Numbered from the stretch's first letter, positions 50,800 through 60,353 are shown. The stretch is DNA of 64,000 nt from CAYTPI01 sp964439625 (GCA_964439625.1 CAYTPI010000011.1:62001-126000), one strand, 5' to 3'. The notes: generated by a model not told the origin, from the letters alone. Program-made: numbers and translations.

Positions 50800-52524
50800 C
50801 TAATTGCAGTTAAGTGCCGCCCCGGAGTCAACCAACGCTTTAATGCCAGGCCAGCGCTCTGAGGCTATCACGGGGGTCAGCGTGCCGTCCTCATCTGTGA
50901 TAGCAACCACTTCATAGGCCGCTGCTTGCTCCAATTCTGGAATACAAATAGGTAACAATACCCAGTCGGCTGCACGTGGGTCAGCCGTGTCAACAATAAA
51001 GAGTGAGTCACCGGCTTCTGGGTCGATGAAGTCAGAGAGTCGGGTGGTCACAGCTTCACTGACCTCACTCCAAGGAATGTAATTTGGCGGTGGGCCGGGG
51101 GGAGGGGTCAGCTCAGGAGAAGCGATAACCTGCAATGGGACGTCTGAAACAAATGCCTCGTATTGGAAGGCCCAACTGTAATAGAACTGCGATGCCAGAG
51201 CCGAGGGCATCAGCAAATACGGGGGCTGCTCAGGATTGCGCTGCTCGATATCATCGAAGAATGTCTGCGTCCCCTGCGTAAAATACACCTGACCAGACTG
51301 GTCAACATAAGGCAGATGGACAACAAACGCGACGCTTAAGGCAAAAGCCATACCAATAATCAGCGCCGCCGGGTAGGCCCATTCTGCAATCAGATGACCG
51401 CGCAGCGTGTAACTGCTGATCAGGGGCTCTGTAATTTCCCAGATGCGCAGCCCCGCATAGCCGATCAGTGGGGCGAAGAGTATATAACAGGGCGTGAGGA
51501 AGTCGTACCAATCAGGGATGTCGTAGCCTATTACAAACATAAATTGCGCCATAATGCCCAGCACCAGTACCCAAGCCAAGGGCACATTCTTCCGAAATAG
51601 TTCCCATGCGCCAATAATGCCGAGCATGTACCCCCATGGCAGAAACTGACGGTTAAACGCTCCGATTGCTTCAGGAACACGCGCCATTGCCTCGCGAGCA
51701 GTCAAACCGAACATCGCCCCTTTGAAGGGGCCACCCGTTACGTAATCAAAGAAGGGCCCAGTTACATATGCAATCGGGTCATCTAGTAGGCCGGGACAAT
51801 AGTTACAAAAAGCAGGGTCAGCAGCTACGCGCAGCGGGATATAGAGATATTGCAAGGCTGATAGAAAGACAATGCCCACAATAATTATAAAGTTGCGCGG
51901 GCTAAACACCTGTTTGTTATTTACATCACTGACGATATAGATATAGGCGGGCAGCATCAGGATCATGCTGACATGGTTTCCAAAGCTCAACGCGTACACC
52001 ACCGTAGCTAACCAGAAATGCACTTTCTTTCGAGACTGGCTCCACGCGATCAAAAAGTAAAACACGCTGGCAACATATAGTCCATTGAGGGCATAAAGCT
52101 CTGAAATACTGCCTTGAAACCAAATCCGTGGCGCTAAAGCCAATGACATACTGGCGAAGCCACTTACGTACAGATTGCGCGTCAGGCGATAGGTCATCAA
52201 GTAAACAACGCTGACTATCAAAGCGACGCACAAGGCAGAAAAAAGGTTCAAGCGAAAAGCGGGAGACGAGCCGGGGAAGATGCGCATTGCGAGGCTGCCT
52301 AATATCAAATACTGCGGGCTGCCCGGTGGGTGAATGATGCCGCCGACCCACGCGGCGATCTGTAATTCGATGCTGTCAACGGTTGGCCCAACGCCAGGGT
52401 GAATGGTGCGAAGGGTAAGCCCAAAAGACGTCAGGCCGACAGTTGCAGCCAGTGCTTGTGCGACGTTGGGCACGGCTTTGTCATCGACCTGAGGAAACAT
52501 GAGCAGGCGCAGGATGCTACTCAT
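50800..52524 (-). CDS. DUF2723/TMEM260-like membrane glycosyltransferase
   Basis: 574 residues, about ten membrane helices. N-terminal PTVDSIELQIAAWVGGIIHPPGSPQYLILGSLAMRIFP (~48-85) has the DUF2723 pattern with D-x-x-E, followed by the large extracytoplasmic loops seen in GT-C enzymes. TMEM260 family members are protein O-mannosyltransferases; the bacterial homologues lack tested function. The C-terminal ~170 residues are soluble. It overlaps the SUMF1-like gene by four bases (ATGA), so the two are co-translated and might act on the same surface proteins. Confidence 0.82.
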   Translation of the reverse strand: MSSILRLLMFPQVDDKAVPNVAQALAATVGLTSFGLTLRTIHPGVGPTVDSIELQIAAWVGGIIHPPGSPQYLILGSLAMRIFPGSSPAFRLNLFSALCVALIVSVVYLMTYRLTRNLYVSGFASMSLALAPRIWFQGSISELYALNGLYVASVFYFLIAWSQSRKKVHFWLATVVYALSFGNHVSMILMLPAYIYIVSDVNNKQVFSPRNFIIIVGIVFLSALQYLYIPLRVAADPAFCNYCPGLLDDPIAYVTGPFFDYVTGGPFKGAMFGLTAREAMARVPEAIGAFNRQFLPWGYMLGIIGAWELFRKNVPLAWVLVLGIMAQFMFVIGYDIPDWYDFLTPCYILFAPLIGYAGLRIWEITEPLISSYTLRGHLIAEWAYPAALIIGMAFALSVAFVVHLPYVDQSGQVYFTQGTQTFFDDIEQRNPEQPPYLLMPSALASQFYYSWAFQYEAFVSDVPLQVIASPELTPPPGPPPNYIPWSEVSEAVTTRLSDFIDPEAGDSLFIVDTADPRAADWVLLPICIPELEQAAAYEVVAITDEDGTLTPVIASERWPGIKALVDSGAALNCN

Positions 52525-53525
52525 GAGCCTACCGTCGGTGGGTCTGCCGCGCAGCGAGCACCACCGTCAAAGTGGACTGAGTCTGCTGGGATGAAAGCAT
52601 TGTTTCGGTTTGCAGATCGATTTCGGAAGGCCTGATTGAAGAATGACCCGCCACGTGTCACCCGGAATTCGCCTTCGGTTGGCCCGGTTGGGTTCTCGTA
52701 GGGCGTCACTTCGTAATAGTCAGCGGCATAGCGATCATACGTCCACTCATAGACGTTACCTGCAAGGTCAAGGATACCATACGGGCTGGCGCCGTCCGGG
52801 TAACTGCCTACAGGGGACGTCGTATATAGGGGACGTTCTTCATATTCGCCACCGGGCCAAGGCCATGTGTAGTTCAACAGATCGGGAGTTGGGGCTTCAT
52901 TACCCCATGGGTACATTCGACCATCCGTTCCGCGGGAAGCTTTCTCCCACTCGGCCTCTGTTGCCAGCCGATCCCCACGCCACTCACAATAATCCCGCGC
53001 ATCAAACCAACTGATAAAGATCACAGGGTAATCATTAAATTCTGGGTTGCCGAAATACTCAGGCCAAGCAACATATCCGCCCGGCTGTTCTGTACAGCAG
53101 TCCATTCTGCGGGGCGGCTCGCACGCCCCATCTTCAACACAGGCTTGGTAATCTTCGTTGGTGACTTCGAGCTTATCCATGTAAAACGCATCAACGTAGA
53201 CCTCATGTACAGGTACTTCATCCGGAAAGCCTTCTGCGCTGCCCCGTGTGAAGGCTCCAGCCGGAACCAGCAGCATTTCGTCCCCGCGTTCACTGGTGAT
53301 GCGCGGTGGTAGTTCTTCGCCTGGTTCTTCCTCAGTGGCAGCTAGTTCAGGGAGCACTGCTGTCGGCTCAATGGTCGGTTCTGGGGTGCTGGTCACTTCT
53401 TTGACTACCCTGGCTGCTGCTGGTTCCTTGAACTCAGTGATGGCCTCCGGGCTTGACGAGCACCCAGCAAGAACAAACAGTATCAGCAACCCAAACAGCC
53501 TTGCGGTCACAATGTAGCTACGCAT
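52521..53525 (-). CDS. SUMF1-like (formylglycine-generating-enzyme fold) lipoprotein
   Basis: 334 residues; GAAGG precedes the ATG. Signal peptide with lipobox VLAGC, a Glu/Pro/Thr linker, then an FGE-sulfatase domain (about 78-330): MLLVPAGAFTRGSAEGFPDEVPVHEVYVDAF, LEVTNEDYQACVEDGAC, WFDARDYCEWRGDRLATEAEWEKASRG, YGILDLAGNVYEWTYD and RVTRGGSFFNQAFRNRSANR. In true formylglycine oxidases the last motif holds two catalytic Cys (R-G-G-S-x-x-C...C). Here those positions carry no Cys, so it is a structural or ligand-binding relative. It is nine bases after the HMT/MTHFR gene stop. Confidence 0.88.
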   Translation of the reverse strand: MRSYIVTARLFGLLILFVLAGCSSSPEAITEFKEPAAARVVKEVTSTPEPTIEPTAVLPELAATEEEPGEELPPRITSERGDEMLLVPAGAFTRGSAEGFPDEVPVHEVYVDAFYMDKLEVTNEDYQACVEDGACEPPRRMDCCTEQPGGYVAWPEYFGNPEFNDYPVIFISWFDARDYCEWRGDRLATEAEWEKASRGTDGRMYPWGNEAPTPDLLNYTWPWPGGEYEERPLYTTSPVGSYPDGASPYGILDLAGNVYEWTYDRYAADYYEVTPYENPTGPTEGEFRVTRGGSFFNQAFRNRSANRNNAFIPADSVHFDGGARCAADPPTVGS

Positions 53526-53534
53526 ACATAACCT

Positions 53535-55415
53535 TCATCTTAGAGTAACAGGTTGTTTGACGGCCTCAACAACTTCTGCCGCAAGATCATAACGCCCAAA
53601 CTGCGGAATAACGTACAAGCCAGCGGCTCCGGCTTCTTTCAATTGGATAGCAAGTTCCTGCGCAATTCTCACACCCTCGCTTGCTGTCTGTTTGCCTGCT
53701 GCTTTTAAGCGCTCCATCACAGCCTCAGGGATGTTGATACCCGGCACCTCGTTATTTAAGAAGCGTGCATGGCGCATGTTGTACAGCGGCAGTATACCCA
53801 CCAATGCCGGTTTTGGAAGGGGTTCCCCGTTAGCATCTTCATAGGCTTGCAGGAAATTATAGTAGACGTCGATATCGTAGATCGGTTGTGAGAGTAGATA
53901 ATCTGCGCCATTGTCGAGCTTTTTCTTCAGCACGCGTAGTTCACGTTCCATGTCTCGTGGATCAAGGTTGAGCGCACAGCTCACAAGGAAGTTGGTTGGC
54001 TGACCAATCTTACCTCCAGACCAATCTTGGCTCTGATTGAGGTTCTTTTTCACCAACCCTACTAAGCTTGACGGCGGAATGTCGAAATCGTCGTTGGCGT
54101 CGGGGTAATCACCAATTTTCGTAGGATCACCCATTACTACAAATAGATTACGGATTCCGATAGCATGAGCGGCTAGTAAATCACCTTGAACCCGTAGCAA
54201 GTTGCGTCCGCGGGTCGGGAAGTGTAGCACGGTATCAATATTGACATTGGTTTGTAGCAAATTGCAGACAGCCCACGGGCTCATGCGCATCCGAGCCATC
54301 GGACTATCGCTGATGTCGAGGGCGTCTACCCCTACTTGCTTGAGCGTGTGTGCCGCTTCGAGTACCTGGCCCATATCAATGCCTTTGGGGGGCGAGACTT
54401 CTACAGCGACGACAAATTCGCCGCTCCGCAGCTTCCGAGCTAGGTCGCTTGGGTCGGGTTGTTCTTCAACAGACTGCGTCAATTGGCTCCGCTTAGGCTT
54501 ACGAATGGTCACGCTTGTCTTGAAGTTGGGTGTATCAAGTGCGGTACGCATCGCTGCGATGTGCTCTGGGGTGGTGCCGAAGCAGCCGCCTGTTACGGCG
54601 ACGCCAAACTTTCGGAAGGCCACCGCATAATCGGCAAAATACTCCGCGCCAGCGGGGTAGACCACCCGGCCCGCGACATATTCAGGCCAGCCTGCATTCG
54701 GAATGGCTGCTAGGGGCCGGTCTGGCATGACTGAACGGAAAATAGCGATCATCCGGGCAACTTGCGCCGCGCCAAATGAGCTATTGATACCAACGATGTC
54801 CGCATCAAGCTCTTTCATTGTCTCAGCCGCTTGCATCGAGGTGCCGCCAAATGCCAACCGATCATCTCGGTTGAAGGATACCTGTGCCATAATCGGAATA
54901 TCTGTTGAGACTGAGCGTGCCGCTTCAACGGCAACAGCTAATTCATTTAACTGCGTAAACGTCTTGATTGATAGCAAATCAACACCTGCATCGAGCAGAA
55001 TCTCGATCTGCTCAATGAAGATATCCTTTACTTGTTCCGGTTGCAGCCGACCTGTCGGCACCATCCGTACATCCAGCGGCCCGACTTCACCTGCCACATA
55101 GACATCTCGCTCAGCTTCATCAGTAGACTGACGTGCCAATTCCACCCCGCGGCGGTTGATTGCCTCAAGCTGTTCCGATAAACCCTGTTGTTGCAGGTTA
55201 TAGCGATTCGCGCCAAACGTATTGGCCTCAATAATTTCCGCCCCAGCGCGCACATAATCGCGATGAATGCGAAGCATAGCATTCGGGTCATCGAGGTTAA
55301 TTGCGTCAAAAGATGTTTCAGGGTTAGGTTTACGCTGATAGATCAACGTGCTAGATGCACCATCCGATAGGATGATACCTTGCTGTAAGCGCTGCTTAAA
55401 TGATGTCTCAGGCAT
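53535..55415 (-). CDS. Bifunctional homocysteine S-methyltransferase / methylenetetrahydrofolate reductase
   Basis: 626 residues from ATG 55415; an ATG at 55454 would add 13 residues. Residues ~1-300 are the homocysteine S-methyltransferase barrel (ILSDGASSTLIYQ, EANTFGANRYNLQQQGL). Of its three zinc Cys, only one survives: the G-I-N-C-type site reads GINSSFG, and the GGCCGT-type site reads GGCFGTTPEH. Residues ~335-626 are the MTHFR barrel: VVAVEVSPPKGIDMGQ with catalytic Glu, LHFPTRGRNLL, VMGDPTKIGDYP and LLSQPIYDID. B. subtilis YitJ has the same fusion. The MTHFR half looks functional; the methyltransferase half, doubtful. Confidence 0.88.
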   Translation of the reverse strand: MPETSFKQRLQQGIILSDGASSTLIYQRKPNPETSFDAINLDDPNAMLRIHRDYVRAGAEIIEANTFGANRYNLQQQGLSEQLEAINRRGVELARQSTDEAERDVYVAGEVGPLDVRMVPTGRLQPEQVKDIFIEQIEILLDAGVDLLSIKTFTQLNELAVAVEAARSVSTDIPIMAQVSFNRDDRLAFGGTSMQAAETMKELDADIVGINSSFGAAQVARMIAIFRSVMPDRPLAAIPNAGWPEYVAGRVVYPAGAEYFADYAVAFRKFGVAVTGGCFGTTPEHIAAMRTALDTPNFKTSVTIRKPKRSQLTQSVEEQPDPSDLARKLRSGEFVVAVEVSPPKGIDMGQVLEAAHTLKQVGVDALDISDSPMARMRMSPWAVCNLLQTNVNIDTVLHFPTRGRNLLRVQGDLLAAHAIGIRNLFVVMGDPTKIGDYPDANDDFDIPPSSLVGLVKKNLNQSQDWSGGKIGQPTNFLVSCALNLDPRDMERELRVLKKKLDNGADYLLSQPIYDIDVYYNFLQAYEDANGEPLPKPALVGILPLYNMRHARFLNNEVPGINIPEAVMERLKAAGKQTASEGVRIAQELAIQLKEAGAAGLYVIPQFGRYDLAAEVVEAVKQPVTLR

Positions 55416-55522
55416 AGTAGAAAATTCCAACTTAGTGTTCGTCGAAAATGGCATCTCACAAGATAGATGCCAACGCTCACTTTACACTGTTGGGCTCACT
55501 CAAAGCAACAATTTGCTTTAAT

Positions 55523-56785
55523 TTAAGCATGTTCCTTGAGGACAACAATCAAATCGTTGACGTTTGTCCCTGTGGAACCGATCCGTAAATGATGTTGGTC
55601 TAACAGCTTGAAGAATGTGTAGCTGTCATGGTTTGCGAGGAACCTATCAGCGCTTAAGCCTTTTTGCCGCGCTAAACCCACCGTTTTCCCATTGACAAAC
55701 GCACCTGCGCCGTCGTTAGGGCCATCTTCCCCATCGGTTGCCAATGTCCCTAACCACAGGTCGTCAGAGCCTGCCAGAGCGATGGCAGCGGCCAGCGCCA
55801 ATTCCTGATTGCGTCCGCCCTGTCCGCTGTTCTCTGCGTTAATGGTAACGGTGGTCTCACCACCATATACATGACACGTCCCCGGTGGCATCGTTTGGGC
55901 CGCTTGCACAAGCTGCGCACCTACCTCTCGCGCTTCACCGGTTACATCTGTACGGATAACTTTAGCCTCGTATCCTGCTCGGTCTGCGCGTTCAGCCGCA
56001 GCTTCTGCCGAGCGGCGGACATCACCAATAATTTGATTCGATATGCTAGGGTACGCTGGCTGCGGCTCAGCCGCCACCGATTGGAGCTGCTGCTGCATCA
56101 ATGAAGTCGTCGTCTCGTCGAGCCGCTCCCAAATATGGAACTCAGATAGGATTTGCTGAGCATGAGCCACATCCCTTGACGTCGGCACCGTTGGCCCACT
56201 GCCGATGTGCTCAAGCCGGTTACCAATTACATCACTTAGTATCAAAGAAGTACAATTTGCTGGGATAACCCAGTGCAGCAGCCCACCACCTTTAACGACA
56301 TCGAAATGTTGGCGAATATGATTGATCGCATTGATTGTACAGCCGCATTCAATCAGAGACTGATTGAGCTGCTGCCAATTTAGTAATGGTAGTACGGGTT
56401 TCGTCAGCAAAGTCGATGTGCCACCAGAAATCAGGCAGAGCACCTGGTCAACTGGTGTTGTGTGGCTAAGCATTTTCTCGATAGCTTCTGTTCCTCGGAT
56501 GCTGTCATCACCAGGAATGGGATGATTGCCCTGCACATAGGTAAGATGATTAGGCAAGTTTGCAATCGATAGCTTACTGATCACAACACCCGTTTGAACC
56601 GCATCACCAAAGTGATCGCAGGCGGCACGAGCCATCGGGACTGCCGCTTTACCCACACCAATCAGATACCAATTGCCTTCAGGTAGATGGTGGTGCTGCA
56701 AGTACTGCTTGACGAGTTGGTAAGGGTCTGCGGCAGCCAAGGCGGCGTCTACCATGGACCGAAGAACATCTACGGGATGTGTCAT
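55523..56785 (-). CDS. Glycerate 2-kinase (MOFRL family)
   Basis: 420 residues, AGGAG before the ATG. DUF4147-type N-terminal domain: GVGKAAVPMARAACDHFGD (~43-61), GNHPIPGDDSIRGTEAIEKML (~86-106), LISGGTSTLLTKPVLPLL (~117-134). The MOFRL C-terminal domain carries VYGGETTVTINAENSGQGGRNQELALAAAIAL (~302-333) and TDGEDGPNDGAGAFV (~345-359). It phosphorylates D-glycerate to 2-phosphoglycerate with ATP. A D-glycerate dehydrogenase-like gene is found at 34.1 kb, so a hydroxypyruvate/glycerate route is plausible. Single gene with its own upstream gap. Confidence 0.92.
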   Translation of the reverse strand: MTHPVDVLRSMVDAALAAADPYQLVKQYLQHHHLPEGNWYLIGVGKAAVPMARAACDHFGDAVQTGVVISKLSIANLPNHLTYVQGNHPIPGDDSIRGTEAIEKMLSHTTPVDQVLCLISGGTSTLLTKPVLPLLNWQQLNQSLIECGCTINAINHIRQHFDVVKGGGLLHWVIPANCTSLILSDVIGNRLEHIGSGPTVPTSRDVAHAQQILSEFHIWERLDETTTSLMQQQLQSVAAEPQPAYPSISNQIIGDVRRSAEAAAERADRAGYEAKVIRTDVTGEAREVGAQLVQAAQTMPPGTCHVYGGETTVTINAENSGQGGRNQELALAAAIALAGSDDLWLGTLATDGEDGPNDGAGAFVNGKTVGLARQKGLSADRFLANHDSYTFFKLLDQHHLRIGSTGTNVNDLIVVLKEHA

Positions 56786-56943
56786 AGAATCTCCTGAAGC
56801 CAGCGCTCAATCTACAAGTATTAAACACAACATTTATTGGTTAGTTAAATCAATGGCTACTACAATTGTCATAACATTATAATAAACTTGTGTATAATAA
56901 CTATACACATCTTCATTATCCGCTGGCTTTTCTTGAGTGACCT

Positions 56944-57723
56944 ATGCAAGACTTAGACCGTTCAAAAATTATAAAGTCAACTTGGATGAGGCCACAGGCT
57001 CCCAAAATCCTAATGCTGTTTGACATCGACGCTACCCTCTTATGGACGGGTGGGGCTGGGCGCAACGCGCTCAAAGTTGCATTTAATCGGGTTTTTGGCG
57101 CTGAAGCTGCCCGTTTGCTCGAAACGTATGATCCACATGGGCGCACAATCCGTGAAATTGTAGAAGGTGTGCTACAACAGGCACAGGTGCCACAAGCCGT
57201 CATTGACGCTCGCTTCGAGCAGTTTGATACAGTAATGATTACAGTCTTCGAGGAAAGTTTGCGCTCTGGCACGTTCAAAGTTGAAACGTGTCCCGGTGCC
57301 CCTGCAATCCTCAATTACTGTATTGAGAATGATGATATCCTCGTCGGGTTGTTGACTGGTAATCCACTTTCGACTGCTATGGTCAAACTTGACGCGGCCG
57401 GCTATGACCCGGAGGCATTTATCATTCGAGCCTTTGGCGACGAATCAGCTGTGCGTGCCGACCTCGTAGACCTCGCGCGTGACCGTGCAGAGGCAGCCTT
57501 CGGTGATCGTTTTGACGGACCACGCACAGTTATTCTTGGCGATTCCACGCGGGATATCGCCTGTGCATTGGAGACGGACGCGCTATGCATTGCCGTGGCG
57601 ACAGGCAGCAGCTCTATTGACGTCTTGCAGCAGCACAAGGCCCACTACGTTTTCCCCGATCTCACTGATGAGCAAGCTGTGTTGCAAGCGTTGCACACCA
57701 TCATAGCGCAAGCCGCAGTCTAA
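56944..57723 (+). CDS. HAD-superfamily hydrolase (phosphatase)
   Basis: 259 residues. Motif I LMLFDIDATLLWTGGAGR (~23-40, nucleophile DxDxT), motif II LLTGNPLSTAMVKLDAAGY (~139-157, Thr), motif III/IV around DRAEAAFGDRFDGPRTVILGDSTRDIACALE (~179-209, GDS with Asp). The cap is helical and sits after motif I, so it is class I, like phosphoglycolate phosphatase. The exact substrate is not predictable. It begins with no strong ribosome site (ATG 56944). Confidence 0.88.
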   Translation: MQDLDRSKIIKSTWMRPQAPKILMLFDIDATLLWTGGAGRNALKVAFNRVFGAEAARLLETYDPHGRTIREIVEGVLQQAQVPQAVIDARFEQFDTVMITVFEESLRSGTFKVETCPGAPAILNYCIENDDILVGLLTGNPLSTAMVKLDAAGYDPEAFIIRAFGDESAVRADLVDLARDRAEAAFGDRFDGPRTVILGDSTRDIACALETDALCIAVATGSSSIDVLQQHKAHYVFPDLTDEQAVLQALHTIIAQAAV

Positions 57724-57830
57724 CCCCTGACCATCCTCATCCCCCAAAGGTGATGAGTTACGCTACTGGTTGCCGCTACAACCCCATATACTATAGATAC
57801 ACCATGCGATTTCAATGAAAGGATGCCGCA

Positions 57831-58520
57831 GTGGTTGACTTTGCGATGAAACTCAAACGACAGTCAAGTCAGAAATTTTGGTTACAGTGGGTCGGCGCTA
57901 ACGTATTAGCAGAGGTCATTGGGTTAGGTTTTACGGTCTTTGTCGTTGTAACGATCTTTCCTCAAACGGACGCGGGAACAGGCACTCTCGCAGTGATAGG
58001 AGCCACCCTGCTCCTGATTGCTACCGGTGCCTTTGAGGGTGTTTGTGTTGGTACCCTTCAGTGGGCAGTGCTCAAACAGCGCTTACCGGCGATTCGCCTG
58101 AGGGCATGGGTGCTGCCAACCCTCATTGGTGCGTTAGTAGCTTGGACATTGGGCATGCTGCCTAGTACCATTATGAACCTTGCCGAGGCCAGCAGTCCGA
58201 CCGGCGCCCCTGTCGCTGAACCGAGTACAGTCGTTGTCTATTTACTAGCAGTGGTGATGGGCCTTGGTTTAGGCGCTGTGCTGGGGGTTCCACAATGGAT
58301 GACGCTCAAGCAGCACGTCCCGCAAGCCGGTCTATGGATATTAGCCAATGCACTGGCTTGGGCCGTTGGGATGCCGATTATCTTTATAGGCATCGATATG
58401 ATCGTCGCTATGGGCACCAGCGTGATCGTCGTTGCCGTCTTGCGGACGCTGATCCTGACTGGGTTAGCGGTTGGGTCAATCCATGGGTTGTTCCTCGTCT
58501 GGCTTACGCGTCAGTCGTAG
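57831..58520 (+). CDS. Polytopic membrane protein with tandem Gln-Trp repeats
   Basis: 229 residues; GTG start with GAAAGGA 7 bases upstream. About six membrane helices arranged as a tandem repeat: TLQWAVLKQRLPAIRLRAWVLPTL (~75-98) and VPQWMTLKQHVPQAGLWILANAL (~153-175), each a QW-x-x-LK-x-x-x-P-x-x-x-x-W motif followed by Trp-x-x-Gly-Met. This internal duplication is typical of a Chloroflexi/cyanobacterial membrane family without known function. Its 3' end overlaps the TRIC gene by 17 bases on the opposite strand. Confidence 0.7.
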   Translation: MVDFAMKLKRQSSQKFWLQWVGANVLAEVIGLGFTVFVVVTIFPQTDAGTGTLAVIGATLLLIATGAFEGVCVGTLQWAVLKQRLPAIRLRAWVLPTLIGALVAWTLGMLPSTIMNLAEASSPTGAPVAEPSTVVVYLLAVVMGLGLGAVLGVPQWMTLKQHVPQAGLWILANALAWAVGMPIIFIGIDMIVAMGTSVIVVAVLRTLILTGLAVGSIHGLFLVWLTRQS

Positions 58521-59124
58521 AGGCTGCCCGTGGCAACCCAATCTTGAAATAGAGCGACGCAATCCGTAGACCAAAAGTCACCATGATGCCAATCCACTGC
58601 CAGAACAGATCAGAGATAGCTGGTAGCAAAAGAATAAACAATACATAGACCGTCGCGCCAACCAGTGCGGCGGTCGCGTATAGTTCTTGCACATGTAGAA
58701 TGCCGGGTGTCTCTATGAAGAGCACGTCGCGTACCAGCCCACCGAACGAGGCTGTCATCATGCCAATAATGATCGCAACTAATCCTGGCAGCCCCTCTAA
58801 AATCCCGATCTCAGCGCCTAGCACAGCGAACACACCTAGACCCAGCGCGTCCAGTGTGATGAACAACCGGCGCGGCACACCCTTGGGCAGCGGTAAGGCG
58901 AAGGCCACTGCTGCCGAAACACCGACGATCCACAAAAACAGGGTGTCAACCATCCAGAAGACGGGTGTCCGCCCCAGCAGTACATCCCGCAGCGTACCAC
59001 CACCCAACGCAGTGACCACTGCGATGATCACAATGCCGAGTAAATCGTATCCTCTCGATTTGGCTGCCAGCGCGCCACTGACGGCAAACGTGACGACACC
59101 GAGAATATCGAGGAAGAAGATCAT
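58504..59124 (-). CDS. TRIC-type cation channel family protein (YicG/UPF0126)
   Basis: 206 residues, six to seven membrane helices with an internal duplication: VTFAVSGALAAKSRGYDLLGIVIIAVVTALGGGTLRDVLLG (~10-50) and LGVFAVLGAEIGILEGLPGLVAIIIGMMTASFGGLVRDVLF (~95-135). The Gly-Gly-x-x-R-D signatures are the TRIC/UPF0126 signature. Homologous to prokaryotic TRIC channels, which conduct K+ and other monovalent cations. Its start overlaps the sugar kinase stop (ATGA); its stop overlaps the convergent membrane gene. Confidence 0.9.
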   Translation of the reverse strand: MIFFLDILGVVTFAVSGALAAKSRGYDLLGIVIIAVVTALGGGTLRDVLLGRTPVFWMVDTLFLWIVGVSAAVAFALPLPKGVPRRLFITLDALGLGVFAVLGAEIGILEGLPGLVAIIIGMMTASFGGLVRDVLFIETPGILHVQELYATAALVGATVYVLFILLLPAISDLFWQWIGIMVTFGLRIASLYFKIGLPRAASTTDA

Positions 59125-60302
59125 CGCTGAAAGTCAGATGGGCCGAAGTACAGTCGGGATGTTGGTTCCAACTGCCATCCTTCAAGGTTAAGTTCTGGAA
59201 AGGCCTGCTCCCACCCAGATTTAATGCGCATTTGCACCACATGCCATGGCTCAATGCCACTCAAGGAGTCCGCCGCCTCAACGTTATGCGCCCCGACAGC
59301 AACCGCACTCAATACCACTTCTTCAATCTTCATCTGCTCGACCATCGCAGCGAGGAAACCGGCAATGGTGGCATCACCGGAGCCCGTCGTCCCAACCACA
59401 TCGGTGACGAATACTGGGGCGTATAATTCACGCCCAGCCCAACTTACCGGGTCGGGCGCGCCGCGCCCCATCGCACTGATTAGCGCCTCATTCCCAATCG
59501 TTTTGACGTAAAAACCCTGATCACCCAGTTTGAATCCAACAACTTTGGCCCCCATTGTCAGCAGCATATCGGCTGTTTCACCTAGTAGGCTGATATCGAT
59601 GTGCCTCACCATATTGCCAGGCTTCTGCTTGAGTGCATCATGCAGGGGGCGGTTGAGCATAAACAGCGTCTCATCGAAGCTCGGCAAGAACACATCAACG
59701 TAGGGTAGCGTGTTCCGCAAGATGCTGCGCCAATCGACTCGACCGGCCTCGGAGTCAGGGTCAGGGTAAGCCATATCCAACGAGGTGGTGAAGCCTGCCT
59801 GTTTGGCCTGCTGCATCACGCCGACCAACTCCGCGCCCGCATTCTGATACATGCTGCGCATCAGAGGGGGATAGCCAAAGTGGAAAATTTTTCCGCCCGT
59901 TGTAGATAAGTTGACATCACTGGCGTTGAAGGTGTGGTTCGCGCCGGGGCTGTGCAAAAATATGCGATCCACGCCCGGCGGGTTGATCACAATCGTGTAG
60001 GAAGTGCTGGCGGCCTCATCGATGATCATACTGTTGGCTAAATCTTCAGAGTAGCCACGCATCAACTCAACGATGCACTCACCAAACATATCCGCCCCGA
60101 CTTTACCCATCAGGCCCGTAGGGATACCCAGCTTATGCAGCGCCATCCCCGTGTTACTGACCGGGCCACCCAGCGCCGTCAGCGCATCACTGACGTCGAT
60201 CAAGCGACCGGGTGCGAATACTTGCTCAAATGATCCGTCGAGGTTCTCGAACTTAGGAATCACATCAAGGCATACGTGCCCTGCTACAATGATGTCTGTC
60301 AT
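59121..60302 (-). CDS. PfkB-family carbohydrate kinase
   Basis: 393 residues from ATG 60302, with GGAGG six bases upstream; a longer frame from 60371 has no ribosome site. N-terminal GHVCLDVIPKFENL and LGGPVSNTGMALHKLGIPTGLMGKVGADMFGE (~43-74) are the ribokinase substrate region. The C-terminal signature DVVGTTGSGDATIAGFLAAM (~318-337) has the catalytic Asp in G-S-G-D and the anion hole. At 393 residues it is longer than typical ribokinases (~310) owing to mid-domain insertions and a C-terminal extension. Sugar unknown; context with an aldolase and a MocA dehydrogenase suggests inositol, sulfosugar or similar catabolism. Confidence 0.88.
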   Translation of the reverse strand: MTDIIVAGHVCLDVIPKFENLDGSFEQVFAPGRLIDVSDALTALGGPVSNTGMALHKLGIPTGLMGKVGADMFGECIVELMRGYSEDLANSMIIDEAASTSYTIVINPPGVDRIFLHSPGANHTFNASDVNLSTTGGKIFHFGYPPLMRSMYQNAGAELVGVMQQAKQAGFTTSLDMAYPDPDSEAGRVDWRSILRNTLPYVDVFLPSFDETLFMLNRPLHDALKQKPGNMVRHIDISLLGETADMLLTMGAKVVGFKLGDQGFYVKTIGNEALISAMGRGAPDPVSWAGRELYAPVFVTDVVGTTGSGDATIAGFLAAMVEQMKIEEVVLSAVAVGAHNVEAADSLSGIEPWHVVQMRIKSGWEQAFPELNLEGWQLEPTSRLYFGPSDFQR

Positions 60303-60329
60303 GGGGGACCTCCAGCTATTTCCGTATAA

Positions 60330-60353
60330 AGCCCAGCCATTGAGGGCTGGGCT
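60330..60353 (-). repeat. GC-rich hairpin ahead of PfkB gene
   Basis: Perfect nine-base arms AGCCCAGCC (60330-60338) and GGCTGGGCT (60345-60353), six-base loop; on the minus strand TTTATA follows. In the 181-base gap before the kinase gene, which also holds GGGTT-TC-AACCC (60397-60408). Could be an intercistronic terminator or a dispersed palindromic repeat. Confidence 0.6.
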
